A stretch of DNA of 64,000 bases from Sulfurovum sp. AR (GCF_000296775.1 NZ_AJLE01000007.1:1-64000), one strand, 5' to 3'; counted from the stretch's first letter, positions 1 to 9,663 are shown. Notes: generated from the letters alone by a model not told the origin. Made by a program: numbers and translations.

Positions 1-41
1 TGAAGTTTAAAATTTCATAAGATTTACTTATCTAATTTTAT

Positions 42-70
42 TTGACAATTAATTTAAATGATTGTACACT
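42..70 (+). promoter_or_regulatory. Sigma70-type promoter of the pseudopilin gene
   Basis: TTGACA at 42-47, a 17-base spacer and TACACT at 65-70 form a near-consensus promoter. It lies about 50 bases before the AGGAGG ribosome-binding site (103-108) of the pilin-like gene. The -35 box is unusually good for this window, where most promoters show only a -10. Confidence 0.55.
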
Positions 71-119
71 TTGTCATTAAACATATTATGTTGATAACTA
101 CTAGGAGGAAGGGAAAGAT

Positions 120-527
120 ATGAACACTCATTATGAAGAAACACCTACTATTTCTGCTATAAGAGAAGGATTTACAATGATCGAATTGATCTTTGTCATT
201 ATAGTTATAGGTATACTAGCTGCCATTGCGCTTCCTAGGCTGGCTGCAGTGAGAGATGATGCGGAACTCGCCAAGGATGTCTCTAATATGAGAGTTTGCA
301 TTGGTGATGTTGGGAGTCATTACACTTCAACTGGTCATAACTTAGCGGCAGGTGATTCTGAGTCCTGTGATAATGTTGTATGTTATACGATAACTTATGG
401 AACAGACAATTCAGACTTTACAGTGACCGCAAATCCTGATGGTGCCGAATTTTGTTCAAATATAGTTGAATTTGGCGGATACTTAGAAGGCACATACCAA
501 GTTAAGGGCACTGGTATCAGTCTTTAA
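120..527 (+). CDS. Type IV pilin-like protein (prepilin-type N-terminal methylation domain)
   Basis: A 135-residue exported pilin or pseudopilin. A hydrophilic 17-residue leader ends in Gly17, followed by Phe18 and the FTMIEL motif with Glu at mature position +5; this is the site where a prepilin peptidase cleaves and N-methylates. A hydrophobic helix follows (about residues 23-40). The globular part holds several cysteines (in VCIGD, ESCDN, VVCYT and EFCSN), probably paired in disulfides. No assembly ATPase, peptidase or secretin gene is nearby, so this is an orphan that must use machinery encoded elsewhere. The start is supported by AGGAGG at 103-108. Whether it is a major pilin or a type II secretion-like pseudopilin cannot be told. 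Confidence 0.8.
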   Translation: MNTHYEETPTISAIREGFTMIELIFVIIVIGILAAIALPRLAAVRDDAELAKDVSNMRVCIGDVGSHYTSTGHNLAAGDSESCDNVVCYTITYGTDNSDFTVTANPDGAEFCSNIVEFGGYLEGTYQVKGTGISL

Positions 528-566
528 TTATTTCTAAAAATACAAAATCAAAACAAAGGAAATTTT

Positions 567-1559
567 ATGCAGAAAATGCAATCTTCATTCAAAATAACAC
601 TTTTACTTTATCTTCTTGTGCTCATACTCCCTTTTAGTTTTTATTTTACCTATACCTCATTCCAAACAATGCAAAATGATACAAAGGTTGTACGACTTGT
701 CAGCCAGATATCTGGTGCTATAGAAAATCTTGCAATCCGTCCTTCAGAACAGGAGAGTACGCAAATGATCACAGAGGTCAATAAAAAACTTCAACATATC
801 TCTGAATGGGTGATGGATAATGATGATTCTGAACTCTATATAGGTGCAACAAAACTTTCTAAAGATTTTTCAGATGTGCAGTCTTGTTGGAATGCCTATA
901 TAGAAAAACTTTCAGGAGAAGATGAAAATACTATCAAACCGCATTCTCTTGACTGTTATGATTTAACCGAGAATTTAGCCATTATTATCGAAAAAATGGT
1001 TTATCTGAAACAGAATAAGATCATCAATGTATTTTACATGAGTCTTGCACTTGCTATGATCTTTGCTCTTTTGATGATCTATCTAGTAAGAGCCTATATT
1101 CATCAACAGATGAAAAAACATGCCATTCATGACCATGAGACCAAGCTCTTTAACAAACAGTATTTTTGTGCTGAACTGAAAACCTCTTGTGCCAGAGCGG
1201 TACGGAACAACGCTCCCCTCTCTCTTCTCTCTATTTCTATCGATGATTTTGGAAAAGAGAGTAAACACTATAGTCAAAAGATGCAAGCATACCTGCTTAA
1301 AAGCTTTGGAGGGTTGATCACCTCTTTGATCAGAGAAAGTGATGTGGCATGCCGATATGACGACAATCACTTTTCTATACTTCTGCCAGATACATCAGAA
1401 GAAAATGCATTGATTTTGGAGAAACGTGTACGTGAAACACTTGAGAAACACGATTTTGGTGCGATACCGGAACTCAACTTCAAGTTTGCAACAGCTCATC
1501 TTCACTACAAAGAGACACCTGAAGCATTCATGGGGCGTATCGAAACGTTGTTAAAATAA
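567..1559 (+). CDS. Membrane protein with degenerate GGDEF domain
   Basis: 330 residues: transmembrane helix about 10-32, an extracytoplasmic domain of about 115 residues, a second helix about 152-175, then a C-terminal domain laid out like a diguanylate cyclase. The early HDHETKLFNKQYF segment matches the usual D-x-L-T-x-L-x-N-R region. The signature GGDEF is replaced by residues 263-269 (RYDDNHF), so cyclic-di-GMP synthesis is unlikely. The protein may be a degenerate receptor or a signalling scaffold. It starts 40 bases after the pseudopilin gene and may be co-transcribed with it, which would fit a role in surface behaviour; this is inference. AAAGGAA upstream supports the start. Confidence 0.7.
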   Translation: MQKMQSSFKITLLLYLLVLILPFSFYFTYTSFQTMQNDTKVVRLVSQISGAIENLAIRPSEQESTQMITEVNKKLQHISEWVMDNDDSELYIGATKLSKDFSDVQSCWNAYIEKLSGEDENTIKPHSLDCYDLTENLAIIIEKMVYLKQNKIINVFYMSLALAMIFALLMIYLVRAYIHQQMKKHAIHDHETKLFNKQYFCAELKTSCARAVRNNAPLSLLSISIDDFGKESKHYSQKMQAYLLKSFGGLITSLIRESDVACRYDDNHFSILLPDTSEENALILEKRVRETLEKHDFGAIPELNFKFATAHLHYKETPEAFMGRIETLLK

Positions 1560-1575
1560 ACCCCGGAATGGTTTT

Positions 1576-1797
1576 TTATAGACCATCCAGAGTTTCAATA
1601 AGCAGTTCGATCTCATTTTCATAAGAGGTCGCCTGTTTGGCTAACCGCAGATAGGCCTTAAGCAGCTTATCTGGCTTGTTGTCTTGATGTAAGTTTACTC
1701 CTGCTGCTTCTAAGTCCTTGTTTACAAAGTCTGCAAAATCATCTTCAAGTTTGATCTCATAACGATTTCCTGAAACAGTAAGTCCAACATTTTTCAT
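1576..1797 (-). CDS. Small conserved protein, possibly ZapA-like
   Basis: 73 residues, acidic, with no signal peptide or membrane segment. The N-terminal VSGNRYEIKL resembles the start of ZapA-family division proteins (G-x-x-Y-x-I), and the C-terminal half is predicted helical. It follows a coiled-coil protein gene by 25 bases on the same strand, so the two probably form one transcript. The ZapA comparison rests on pattern only and is weak. An AAAGG ribosome-binding site precedes the ATG. Confidence 0.6.
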   Translation of the reverse strand: MKNVGLTVSGNRYEIKLEDDFADFVNKDLEAAGVNLHQDNKPDKLLKAYLRLAKQATSYENEIELLIETLDGL

Positions 1798-1822
1798 GGT
1801 ATACCTTTACTTATACTTATCT

Positions 1823-2053
1823 TTATGCTAAAAGTGCTTCAACCTGTGCAATGATCTTCTCTATCTCTGCATCTTTCTCTTCAAGTTCTGTTCTGAGAGC
1901 TGCTATTTGTGCCTCTTGTGCATTTTGAGATCCAGATACATTTGCAAGTTCTGCTTTAAGTTGAGCATTTTCACTTTTCAGTGCTTCATGGTCTGCTCTC
2001 CACTGTTCTATCTTCTCTTGTAATTTTTGTAATGCTGCCATTGTATTCTCCAT
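1823..2053 (-). CDS. Small coiled-coil protein (ZapB-like in appearance)
   Basis: 76 residues with almost continuous heptad pattern, rich in Glu, Lys, Ala, Gln and Leu; it should form a long parallel coiled coil. Size and composition resemble division factor ZapB, but coiled coils are poor evidence of homology. It is the first gene of a two-gene minus-strand unit and is divergent from uvrB across a 62-base gap. Confidence 0.6.
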   Translation of the reverse strand: MENTMAALQKLQEKIEQWRADHEALKSENAQLKAELANVSGSQNAQEAQIAALRTELEEKDAEIEKIIAQVEALLA

Positions 2054-2066
2054 AATTTCTTTGTGT

Positions 2067-2072
2067 TATAAT
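2067..2072 (+). promoter_or_regulatory. -10 element for uvrB
   Basis: TATAAT preceded by TGTGT, about 44 bases before the uvrB TTG start. No matching -35 box is visible, as is usual for Campylobacterota housekeeping promoters. Confidence 0.5.
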
Positions 2073-2115
2073 AGCAAAAATTTAAAAAGAAACAACATAA
2101 AAGTAAAGGTTTATT

Positions 2116-4089
2116 TTGCCAAATTTCACGGTATCAAGTCCATACCAACCTGCCGGTGATCAACCCCAGGCCATAGAGACACTTTCACGCTCCATAGAGG
2201 CAGGAAATCAATACCAGACCTTGCTTGGTGTTACAGGTTCAGGGAAAACCTACACCATGGCAAAGATCATAGAGAAAACAAAAAAACCCACCCTCATCAT
2301 GACCCATAACAAAACGTTGGCAGCACAACTCTACTCAGAGTTTAAAAGCTTTTTCCCCAACAACCATGTTGAGTACTTCATCTCATACTATGATTATTAT
2401 CAGCCCGAAGCCTATCTACCACGACAAGACCTATTCATAGAAAAAGACTCTTCCATCAACCAGGAGTTGGAACGTTTGCGTCTAAGTACAACAGCGAACC
2501 TGCTCTCACATGATGATGTCATCGTCATCGCTTCAGTCTCTGCCAACTATGGGTTGGGTAGTCCTGATGACTACCGCTCCATCGTACAGAAACTTTGTGT
2601 GGGAGATGAGTATAACCAAAAAGCCCTACTTCTTAGACTTGTAGATATGGGGTACAAACGTAATGACGAGTTCTTTGACAGAGGTGATTTTCGTGTGACA
2701 GGTGAGGTCATAGACATTTACCCTGCCTACTCTGAAGAGTTTGCCATACGTGTAGAGTTTTTTGGGGATGAGATAGAAGCCATCTATGGCTTTAACTCAC
2801 TCACTGGAGAAAAAGAAGAAGGTGTCAAAGAGGTCACCATCTACTCGGCCAATCAGTTCATTGTCTCTAAAGAGAAACTTGCCCGTGCCGTCAAAAGCAT
2901 AGAAGAGGAACTTGAGGAGAGACTTGCATACTTCCAAAAAGAAGACCGTATGATCGAGTACAACCGTCTCAAACAGCGTACGGAGTTTGATCTGGAGATG
3001 CTGGAAGGTACAGGGATGTGTAAAGGTATCGAAAATTATTCCCGACATCTTACTGGGAAAAAAGCAGGAGAGACACCTTATACCATGATGGACTACTTTG
3101 AAGCAATGCACGATGATTATCTTGTTATTGTAGATGAATCCCATGTCTCTTTGCCACAGTTCAGAGGGATGTATGCAGGAGACAGAAGCCGTAAAGAGGT
3201 CCTGGTGGACCACGGTTTCAGACTCCCTTCTGCACTGGACAACCGTCCATTGATGTTTGACGAGTATATCCATAAAGCACCTCATTTTCTCTTTGTCTCA
3301 GCTACCCCTGCTCCACTTGAACTAGAACTTTCTTCCGCCGTAGCGGAACAGGTCGTACGCCCTACAGGACTGCTTGACCCGGAGATAGAAGTCATTGACA
3401 GTACGTACCAGGTCGAAAACCTCCATGACAAGATGAAACCGGTCATAGCACGCGGTGAACGTGTACTTGTCACAGTGTTGACAAAAAAGATGGCAGAAGA
3501 GTTGACAACCTACTACAATGATCTTGGACTGAAAGCCCGCCATATGCATTCGGATATGGATGCGATAGAACGTAACCAAACCATACGTTCTCTACGTTTA
3601 GGCGAGTTCGATATTTTAGTGGGGATCAACCTGCTTAGAGAAGGACTTGACATTCCAGAAGTCAGTCTGGTCGCCATTCTCGATGCAGACAAAGAAGGGT
3701 TTTTACGTTCACGAACCTCTCTCATACAAACAGCAGGAAGGGCTGCAAGAAATGCCAATGGACATGTGCTTATGTACGCGAAAAAGATCACAGACTCCAT
3801 GCAGTTCACCATCGATACCACACAAGCCAGACGAGAAAAACAGATCACCTATAATAAAGAACATGGCATTACCCCTAAGACCACACTCAGGGTCCTTGAC
3901 ACAGACCTCAAAGTAGAAGATGCAGGCGAACTCTACAATAAACAGAGCAAACTGGACAAAATGCCAAAAGCAGAGCGCCAACAAATGGTCAAAGAACTCA
4001 AGGCAAAGATGCTTGCCGCTGCAAAAAATCTGGACTTTGAAGAGGCTGCCAGACTACGTGACCAGATAGCAAAAATCAAAAAATTGTAG
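2116..4089 (+). CDS. uvrB: Excinuclease ABC subunit B
   Basis: The DNA damage-verification helicase of nucleotide excision repair; it is loaded by UvrA and recruits UvrC. At 657 residues it is full length. Visible features are Walker A GVTGSGKT (residues 38-45), the Tyr-rich beta-hairpin [10 protein letters not shown] (91-100) that clamps DNA, the helicase motif II DESH (340-343), motif VI with QTAGRAARN, and a C-terminal UVR motif (about 620-655) for contact with UvrC. The start is TTG: the frame opens directly into the conserved N-terminus and there is no in-frame ATG. uvrA and uvrC are not in the window. Confidence 0.97.
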   Translation: MPNFTVSSPYQPAGDQPQAIETLSRSIEAGNQYQTLLGVTGSGKTYTMAKIIEKTKKPTLIMTHNKTLAAQLYSEFKSFFPNNHVEYFISYYDYYQPEAYLPRQDLFIEKDSSINQELERLRLSTTANLLSHDDVIVIASVSANYGLGSPDDYRSIVQKLCVGDEYNQKALLLRLVDMGYKRNDEFFDRGDFRVTGEVIDIYPAYSEEFAIRVEFFGDEIEAIYGFNSLTGEKEEGVKEVTIYSANQFIVSKEKLARAVKSIEEELEERLAYFQKEDRMIEYNRLKQRTEFDLEMLEGTGMCKGIENYSRHLTGKKAGETPYTMMDYFEAMHDDYLVIVDESHVSLPQFRGMYAGDRSRKEVLVDHGFRLPSALDNRPLMFDEYIHKAPHFLFVSATPAPLELELSSAVAEQVVRPTGLLDPEIEVIDSTYQVENLHDKMKPVIARGERVLVTVLTKKMAEELTTYYNDLGLKARHMHSDMDAIERNQTIRSLRLGEFDILVGINLLREGLDIPEVSLVAILDADKEGFLRSRTSLIQTAGRAARNANGHVLMYAKKITDSMQFTIDTTQARREKQITYNKEHGITPKTTLRVLDTDLKVEDAGELYNKQSKLDKMPKAERQQMVKELKAKMLAAAKNLDFEEAARLRDQIAKIKKL

Positions 4090-4097
4090 GTTTTTGC

Positions 4098-4103
4098 TAT
4101 AAT
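4098..4103 (+). promoter_or_regulatory. -10 element for ppk
   Basis: TGCTATAAT-type extended -10 right after the uvrB stop codon and about 34 bases before the ppk ATG. It implies that ppk has its own promoter. Confidence 0.5.
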
Positions 4104-4136
4104 ACACGTAAATCTTAAAGTATATAGGCAAAATGC

Positions 4137-6224
4137 ATGGCGTTAGATCTCTCTTCTTCACAACTCTATTTTAACCGTGAACTCTCATGGCTGCAGTTTA
4201 ACTCACGTGTTCTGGCACAAGCACTGGATGAACAACTACCACCACTTGAACGTCTTAAGTTTCTTGCTATCTACGGAACAAACCTTGATGAATTTTATAT
4301 GATACGTGTGGCAGGGCTTAAGGCACTCTATAAAGCAGGGATACAAGAGACCGGGCCAGACAAACTGACGCCAAGTCAGCAGCTCGAACAGATACATGGA
4401 TACCTACACAAAGAACACAAAGTGTTGGAATCATGTTACACTTCTATCATCTCTGAACTGCACACACATGGGGTCAATGTAAAGAACCACGATGCACTCA
4501 ACCAAGATGAAAAAGTGGAAATAAAAGAGAAGTTCTTTAATGAAATTTATCCTGTGATCATTCCCATAGCCGTCGATGCCACACACCCTTTCCCTCACCT
4601 CAACAACCTTAGTTTTGGTTTGGCGCTGACACTGGAAGATGACTCTAAACATATCAAACATGGACTTGTGCGTATCCCTAGGATACTCCCTAGGTTTATA
4701 CAGTTGGGACAAACATTTATTCCTATAGAATCTGTGGTTGAGCACTTTGCCTCTGAACTTTTCCCTGGATTCAGCCCTTTGGCCTCTACACCTTTCAGGG
4801 TCACAAGAAATGCAGATATCGAGATAGAGGAAGAGGAAGCCGATGACTTTTTAGAGATCCTTCAAGAAGGGTTGCGTTCCAGAAATAAAGGTTCGCTTAT
4901 CCGTCTTGAACTCATCGATGGTGCAGACGCTGATCTGATCAACTTTTTACTCTCTCATCTCAATCTTGATGACAAAGATATCTACTCTTACAAAACGCTC
5001 CCACTTAACCTGGGAGGTCTCTGGCAAATCGTAGGGGATAAAGCACTCTCGCACCTTGTCTTACCTACATTTAGCCCAAAGATCCTGCCTCCGTTGAACA
5101 GTGAAAATATCTTTGAGGCGATCGAAAAACAAGACGTACTGCTTTACCATCCTTTTGACAGTTTTGAGCCGGTCGTAAAGTTCATTAAACAAGCTGCCGT
5201 AGACCCCGAAACGATCACTATACGTATGACACTCTACCGAGCCGGTCCGAACTCTCCTATCGTCAAAGCCCTTATCGATGCCGTACGTGATGGGAAACAG
5301 GTGATGGTACTTGTCGAACTCAAAGCAAGATTTGACGAAGAGAACAACTTGCGCTGGGCAAGAGCACTTGAAGATGTGGGTGCACACGTGGTCTATGGTA
5401 TACCTGGGCTCAAAGTACATGCCAAGATCGCACAGGTGATCAAAAGACAAAATGGAAAACTGAAGAGTTACGTACATCTTGCAACAGGAAACTATAACCC
5501 TAGTACCTCGAAGATCTATACCGATATATCATATTTTACAACAAAAGAAATTTTCAGTACAGATGCGACGCACTTTTTTCACTTCCTCACAGGTTTCTCT
5601 ACCCATACCAAACTTGATACGCTTTTCATGTCACCTACACAGATCAAGCCAAAGCTTCTCAAGCTCATAGAGAAAGAGTATAAACATGGATCTGAAGGGC
5701 ATATCATTCTGAAAGCAAACTCTTTGGTAGACGCCGATATTATCAAAGCACTCTATATCGCTTCACAAAAAGGGTGCAAGGTTGATCTTATCATCCGTGG
5801 TATCTGTTGTTTAAGACCGGGGATCAAAGGCATCAGTGAAAACATTACGGTCTCTTCTGTCATAGGGAAATATCTGGAACATGCACGTGTCTACTTTTTT
5901 AAACACGACAAAATCAAATGCTACATCGCCTCTGCGGACCTCATGCCTCGTAATCTTGTCAGACGTGTAGAGCTTATGACCCCTATCTTGGAAGAGAACC
6001 TGAAACAAAAGATAGAGCAGATCTTGATGTTGCAGCTTGCAGATAATACCTTACGTTGGAAACTGCAAGAAGATGGAAACTACACCAAAGTACCACCTCT
6101 TGGTAAAACGGTCAACAACCATACTGTGTTGGAAGAGTATGTCAACAAGATTCATGATAAAACAAAAAAAGAGACACCTGACTATGTAAGCCGTTTGGCA
6201 AATCGTATATTAAAGGATAGTTAA
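4137..6224 (+). CDS. ppk: Polyphosphate kinase 1
   Basis: Reversibly makes inorganic polyphosphate from ATP. The 695 residues cover the four PPK1 domains: the N-terminal YFNRELSWLQFN motif, the head domain, and two phospholipase-D-like catalytic domains. The likely phosphorylated histidine is His428 in KVHAK, followed by the HLATGNYN motif. The stop codon overlaps the next ATG by one base (TAATG), so ppk and the gamma-carbonic anhydrase gene are translationally coupled. Confidence 0.97.
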   Translation: MALDLSSSQLYFNRELSWLQFNSRVLAQALDEQLPPLERLKFLAIYGTNLDEFYMIRVAGLKALYKAGIQETGPDKLTPSQQLEQIHGYLHKEHKVLESCYTSIISELHTHGVNVKNHDALNQDEKVEIKEKFFNEIYPVIIPIAVDATHPFPHLNNLSFGLALTLEDDSKHIKHGLVRIPRILPRFIQLGQTFIPIESVVEHFASELFPGFSPLASTPFRVTRNADIEIEEEEADDFLEILQEGLRSRNKGSLIRLELIDGADADLINFLLSHLNLDDKDIYSYKTLPLNLGGLWQIVGDKALSHLVLPTFSPKILPPLNSENIFEAIEKQDVLLYHPFDSFEPVVKFIKQAAVDPETITIRMTLYRAGPNSPIVKALIDAVRDGKQVMVLVELKARFDEENNLRWARALEDVGAHVVYGIPGLKVHAKIAQVIKRQNGKLKSYVHLATGNYNPSTSKIYTDISYFTTKEIFSTDATHFFHFLTGFSTHTKLDTLFMSPTQIKPKLLKLIEKEYKHGSEGHIILKANSLVDADIIKALYIASQKGCKVDLIIRGICCLRPGIKGISENITVSSVIGKYLEHARVYFFKHDKIKCYIASADLMPRNLVRRVELMTPILEENLKQKIEQILMLQLADNTLRWKLQEDGNYTKVPPLGKTVNNHTVLEEYVNKIHDKTKKETPDYVSRLANRILKDS

Positions 6225-6748
6225 TGATCATAAAATTTAAAGAGTGGACACCCAAGCTAGGACCTAATGCCTGGATCGCTGCAGGATCTTCTGTGATCGG
6301 ACGTGTAACCATGGGAGAAGATGCTGCTGTATGGTTTGGCTGTGTGGTACGTGGAGATGTGCACCACATTACCATAGGAGACAGAACCAACATCCAAGAC
6401 CTCAGTATGATACATGTCACACACCATAAAAAAGCGGATATGTCAGATGGACATCCTACGGTTATAGGTAATGATGTCACCGTAGGTCACCGTGTCATGC
6501 TTCATGGCTGCACAATAGAAGATGCCTGTCTCATAGGTATGTCTGCCACCATACTTGATGGGGCTGTCATAGGCAAGGAATCTATCGTGGGGGCAGACAG
6601 CCTGGTCACAAAGAACAAGGTCTTCCCTCCCCGAAGTCTCATCATGGGAAGTCCTGCAAAAGTCGTACGTGAGTTGACAGATGAAGAAGTAGCAGAACTC
6701 TATGCCTCTGCTAAACGGTATGTCAGTTTTAAAAATGAGTATCAGTAG
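6224..6748 (+). CDS. Gamma-class carbonic anhydrase-like protein
   Basis: 174 residues of left-handed beta-helix hexapeptide repeats (patterns such as IGDRTNIQD, VIGNDVTVG and LIGMSATIL). Histidines in HVTHH and VGHRVMLHG occupy the positions of the metal ligands in the gamma-carbonic anhydrase/YrdA family. Members coordinate Zn or Fe at trimer interfaces; many bacterial ones have weak or undetected hydratase activity, so the function is not certain. It follows ppk with a one-base overlap. Confidence 0.85.
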   Translation: MIIKFKEWTPKLGPNAWIAAGSSVIGRVTMGEDAAVWFGCVVRGDVHHITIGDRTNIQDLSMIHVTHHKKADMSDGHPTVIGNDVTVGHRVMLHGCTIEDACLIGMSATILDGAVIGKESIVGADSLVTKNKVFPPRSLIMGSPAKVVRELTDEEVAELYASAKRYVSFKNEYQ

Positions 6749-6765
6749 ACATCAGCTATTCAAAA

Positions 6766-7425
6766 ATGAAACAGATCATCACAAAAAGTCTACAGGATAT
6801 GCTCTCTAAAGATGTCATCCTTTTTGTCATCAAGATAGGATTCATTTCATTCGCTCTTATACTGCTGTTCGCATGGAATATGTGGGGTCTATTGACAGAC
6901 ATTATTGCTTCATATCTTTCATGGATCCCCTGGGAATGGCTACAGACATCAGGAGCATCTGTAGCAACTTTTTCATTGACCTATATGCTTTTTATCATCA
7001 TGGTCTCATTGCTTACTTCACTTTACAGTGAAAAGTTACTTCTCGCCTTAGCCAAAAAACGTTATCCTGATGTGCCTGTAGTCGGCAGTGCGAATATCAC
7101 GATTTCTCTTTTCTTAACCCTGAAAGCAAGTATCGTTTTTCTCATGCTCTTCATCCTCACACTGCCCTTACTTTTTATACCTATATTGGGTCAGGTATTG
7201 ATACTCTACCTGTGGTCCATCTTGCTCAAGGAGCCTACCATTTATGATGTAGGGGCGCTCTTCCTCAGTGACAAAACGGTACGCAAAGAGAAAAGGAAAA
7301 ACACAAGGATATTGGCTATGATAGCTGCACTCTTTAACTATATTCCCTTAGTCAATATCTTTGCCCCAGTATTTGCACAGATACTGTTCCTGCATCACAT
7401 TCTGGGAAAAGAAAATAACCTTTAA
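6766..7425 (+). CDS. EI24/CysZ-like integral membrane protein
   Basis: 219 residues with about four to six hydrophobic segments (for example near residues 18-45, 65-88, 115-150 and 178-205), matching the length and layout of the EI24/CysZ family. CysZ proteins bring in sulfate, but no sulfur-assimilation gene is adjacent, so the substrate is unknown. It starts 17 bases after the carbonic anhydrase-like gene with no clear ribosome-binding site. Its stop overlaps the stop of the convergent exonuclease gene by four bases (TTAA). Confidence 0.7.
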   Translation: MKQIITKSLQDMLSKDVILFVIKIGFISFALILLFAWNMWGLLTDIIASYLSWIPWEWLQTSGASVATFSLTYMLFIIMVSLLTSLYSEKLLLALAKKRYPDVPVVGSANITISLFLTLKASIVFLMLFILTLPLLFIPILGQVLILYLWSILLKEPTIYDVGALFLSDKTVRKEKRKNTRILAMIAALFNYIPLVNIFAPVFAQILFLHHILGKENNL

Positions 7426-8216
7426 CGCTCTTTTTCTTTTTTGATCCTTCGCTCTTTCTTACTGGAGACGGAAAAACGTAACAGTTCATCTGCACTCTTG
7501 ACATATTCCGGCACTGTTTCCAAGCTTTTTTCCATCACCTTTGCAGCACATAGCGCATCGCTAAAAGCACGATGATGCGTAGCCGTTTCTATCTCTAAAA
7601 AATCTATCAGATAGGCAAGACCATACCGTTCGCTCTCAAAGGTACGTCTGGCAAGATCGATCGTACAGAGCTTAGGGTTCCCGATGTGCCCCAGGCCAAA
7701 TCTGTCAAAAGAGGCATTCAAAAAACTATAATCAAAATTTGCATTATGTGCGACAAACACCGCATCACCCATGAAATGTCGTAATGCTGTCAATGCTTCT
7801 TTTCTAGTGGGTGCACCGATAAGATCCGTGGGTTCTATACCTGTGATCTTCGTAATATATTCCGGTAAAAACGCACATTCAACAAAAGTTTCAAAACGGT
7901 CTATGATCTCCCCGTTCTGCACCATCACTGCACCGATCTCTATGACCTGTGAAGTCCCTGGTTTACTCCCGTTCGTTTCTATATCTATGACACAATAACG
8001 CTGTTCTTTATGTGAAGTAAAACAGGTTTCAAGTCTATAATGTTCATCACTTAATTGAGAGATAGGATAGCCTGAAGCTTGAAGAAGAATGAAGATCGTT
8101 TCGGCATCTTCCAGTAGGGTTGTATACTTTGTAACAATATGTTTGTATTGTTCTTCATGCAATATGCCTCCATGTTTACGAAAGGCTGTAGTAAGTTCCT
8201 CAAAGACTTTTTGCAT
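7422..8216 (-). CDS. DnaQ-like 3'-5' exonuclease (DEDDh)
   Basis: 264 residues. An N-terminal helical extension of about 70 residues precedes the exonuclease domain. The DEDDh residues are visible: Asp78 and Glu80 in VIDIETNG, Asp162 in HNANFDYSF, and His215 and Asp220 in HHRAFSDA. This could be the proofreading epsilon subunit or one of the stand-alone DnaQ-family exonucleases found in Campylobacterota; the N-terminal extension favours the latter. The 5' end overlaps trpF by 17 bases, so translation is coupled to trpF. Confidence 0.85.
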   Translation of the reverse strand: MQKVFEELTTAFRKHGGILHEEQYKHIVTKYTTLLEDAETIFILLQASGYPISQLSDEHYRLETCFTSHKEQRYCVIDIETNGSKPGTSQVIEIGAVMVQNGEIIDRFETFVECAFLPEYITKITGIEPTDLIGAPTRKEALTALRHFMGDAVFVAHNANFDYSFLNASFDRFGLGHIGNPKLCTIDLARRTFESERYGLAYLIDFLEIETATHHRAFSDALCAAKVMEKSLETVPEYVKSADELLRFSVSSKKERRIKKEKER

Positions 8217-8790
8217 TGGCTATAAATTGTTGCACTTTTTTAGGGTCTTTTTTCCCCTTAATGGATTCTACACCAGAACTTACATCCACACCGTAAAAAC
8301 CAAGTTGTTTCACTTGTTCCAGATTCTCAGGGGTTAAACCTCCCGCCAAAATGATCTTAGAACAATCTATGCCATTGAACCATTCAAGATTCAGACGTTC
8401 TCCCGCACCGCCATAGACTTCACTGTAAGCGTCTACCAACCGGTATCTGTCTTGGAATTTTGTTAGATCCTCCGGACCTTTTGCACGTACCACAGGCAAA
8501 GTCTGTAAACCGATGGCAGCCAAAGACTCTTCATCAACATCAAAATGGATCTGTGCACGTGAAATATCAGAATATCTACACACCGTATCGATCGTCTCTA
8601 CACCTTCATTGACAAAAAGCCCTACTCTTTCCACAAAAGGGGGAAGTTGATCGATGATTCTTTTCGCTGCTGCCGGTGTGATGTAGCGTGGTGATTTATT
8701 ATAAAAAACAAAACCCAATGCATCTGCTCCACACTCTACGGCATGCAATGCATCTTTCAAGTTGGTAATACCACAAATCTTCACTCTCAT
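8200..8790 (-). CDS. trpF: Phosphoribosylanthranilate isomerase
   Basis: Third step of tryptophan synthesis, a TIM-barrel isomerase. The N-terminal KICGITN motif carries the catalytic Cys, and the barrel ends with the phosphate-binding LAGGLTPEN and GVDVSSGVE segments. I place the start at the ATG at 8790 (196 residues): AAGGG is eight bases upstream of it, whereas the in-frame GTG at 8796 lies too close to that site. No other trp gene is nearby. It lies 19 bases after rpe on the same strand. Confidence 0.93.
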   Translation of the reverse strand: MRVKICGITNLKDALHAVECGADALGFVFYNKSPRYITPAAAKRIIDQLPPFVERVGLFVNEGVETIDTVCRYSDISRAQIHFDVDEESLAAIGLQTLPVVRAKGPEDLTKFQDRYRLVDAYSEVYGGAGERLNLEWFNGIDCSKIILAGGLTPENLEQVKQLGFYGVDVSSGVESIKGKKDPKKVQQFIANAKSL

Positions 8791-8809
8791 ATACACTTCC
8801 CTTTTATTC

Positions 8810-9451
8810 TTATTTTAATGCAGAAATGGCTTTTTCTATACCGTCTGGATGTTTATAGACAAACGAACCGGCCACCACAACATCAACACCTGCTGCTTCC
8901 AACTCTTTGACATTTTCATCATTCACTCCGCCATCTACTTCTATCAGACATTTTGGATTGCGTTTCTCTATCAATGCTTTTAAGCGCTTTGCTTTTTCTA
9001 CAACCGAAGGAATAAATTTCTGTCCTCCATAACCTGGATTCACACTCATGAGAAGTACCATATCTACCTCTTCAATTAAAAACTCTATCGCTTCAATCGA
9101 CGTATGTGGATTCAGCGTGATCGCAGGACGTATACCCAACGCACGTATTTTTTGGATAAGTCTATGAGGATGTTTCTCCTCTTCGATATGAAACGATATA
9201 AACTCCGGTTTCAAAGGTGCGAAAAGGTCAACAAAAAATGTATTATTCTCTACCATAAGATGTATATCCAAAGGTTTGGTTGCAACTTGAGCTACTGCTT
9301 CCACAACAACAGGTCCTATGGTGAGGTTTGGTACAAAATGGCCATCCATCACATCGACATGGACAAGGTCACATCCACCCTCACAAATGGCGGCAACATC
9401 ACGCGCCAAATGTCCAAAATCGGCAGAAAGTATACTTGGGGCTACTAACAT
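8810..9451 (-). CDS. rpe: Ribulose-phosphate 3-epimerase
   Basis: Interconverts ribulose 5-phosphate and xylulose 5-phosphate in the pentose phosphate/Calvin pathways. It is a 213-residue TIM barrel with the family motifs APSILSADF, HVDVMDGHFVPN (metal-binding His and catalytic Asp), HLMVEN, MSVNPGYGGQKF and EVDGGVN. It is the first gene of an rpe-trpF-exonuclease unit, with a TGCTATAAT promoter at 9479-9484. Confidence 0.96.
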   Translation of the reverse strand: MLVAPSILSADFGHLARDVAAICEGGCDLVHVDVMDGHFVPNLTIGPVVVEAVAQVATKPLDIHLMVENNTFFVDLFAPLKPEFISFHIEEEKHPHRLIQKIRALGIRPAITLNPHTSIEAIEFLIEEVDMVLLMSVNPGYGGQKFIPSVVEKAKRLKALIEKRNPKCLIEVDGGVNDENVKELEAAGVDVVVAGSFVYKHPDGIEKAISALK

Positions 9452-9478
9452 AAATATCCTCTTGTGTTATTTTAATTT

Positions 9479-9484
9479 ATTATA
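9479..9484 (-). promoter_or_regulatory. -10 element for rpe-trpF-exonuclease
   Basis: TATAAT on the minus strand within TTTTGCTATAATA, 28 bases before the rpe start codon. Confidence 0.55.
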
Positions 9485-9657
9485 GCAAAATCAAACTTTT
9501 GACCTAGTGCTATGATACCGCATTACAGTACCATTCATCCAAGAATATGCTTATAAAAAATGTGCTGATTCTCTTATAAACTTCTCTATTTGTCCCTGTT
9601 TTCTATTTTGATACTTGCCAAAGAGGTATCTTAAGCAAATTTTATGCTCTAATCGTC

Positions 9658-9663
9658 TATAAT
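9658..9663 (+). promoter_or_regulatory. -10 element for rpmB
   Basis: TATAAT within TCTATAATCC, giving an rpmB leader of roughly 57 bases. The 9452-9727 gap holds this promoter, the divergent rpe promoter and the leader inverted repeat; I see no gene in it. Confidence 0.45.

Noticed and set aside
2797-3285. Long antisense reading frame (162 residues) inside uvrB
   Set aside because: Fully inside a conserved gene in antisense, with low-complexity composition; a shadow frame.
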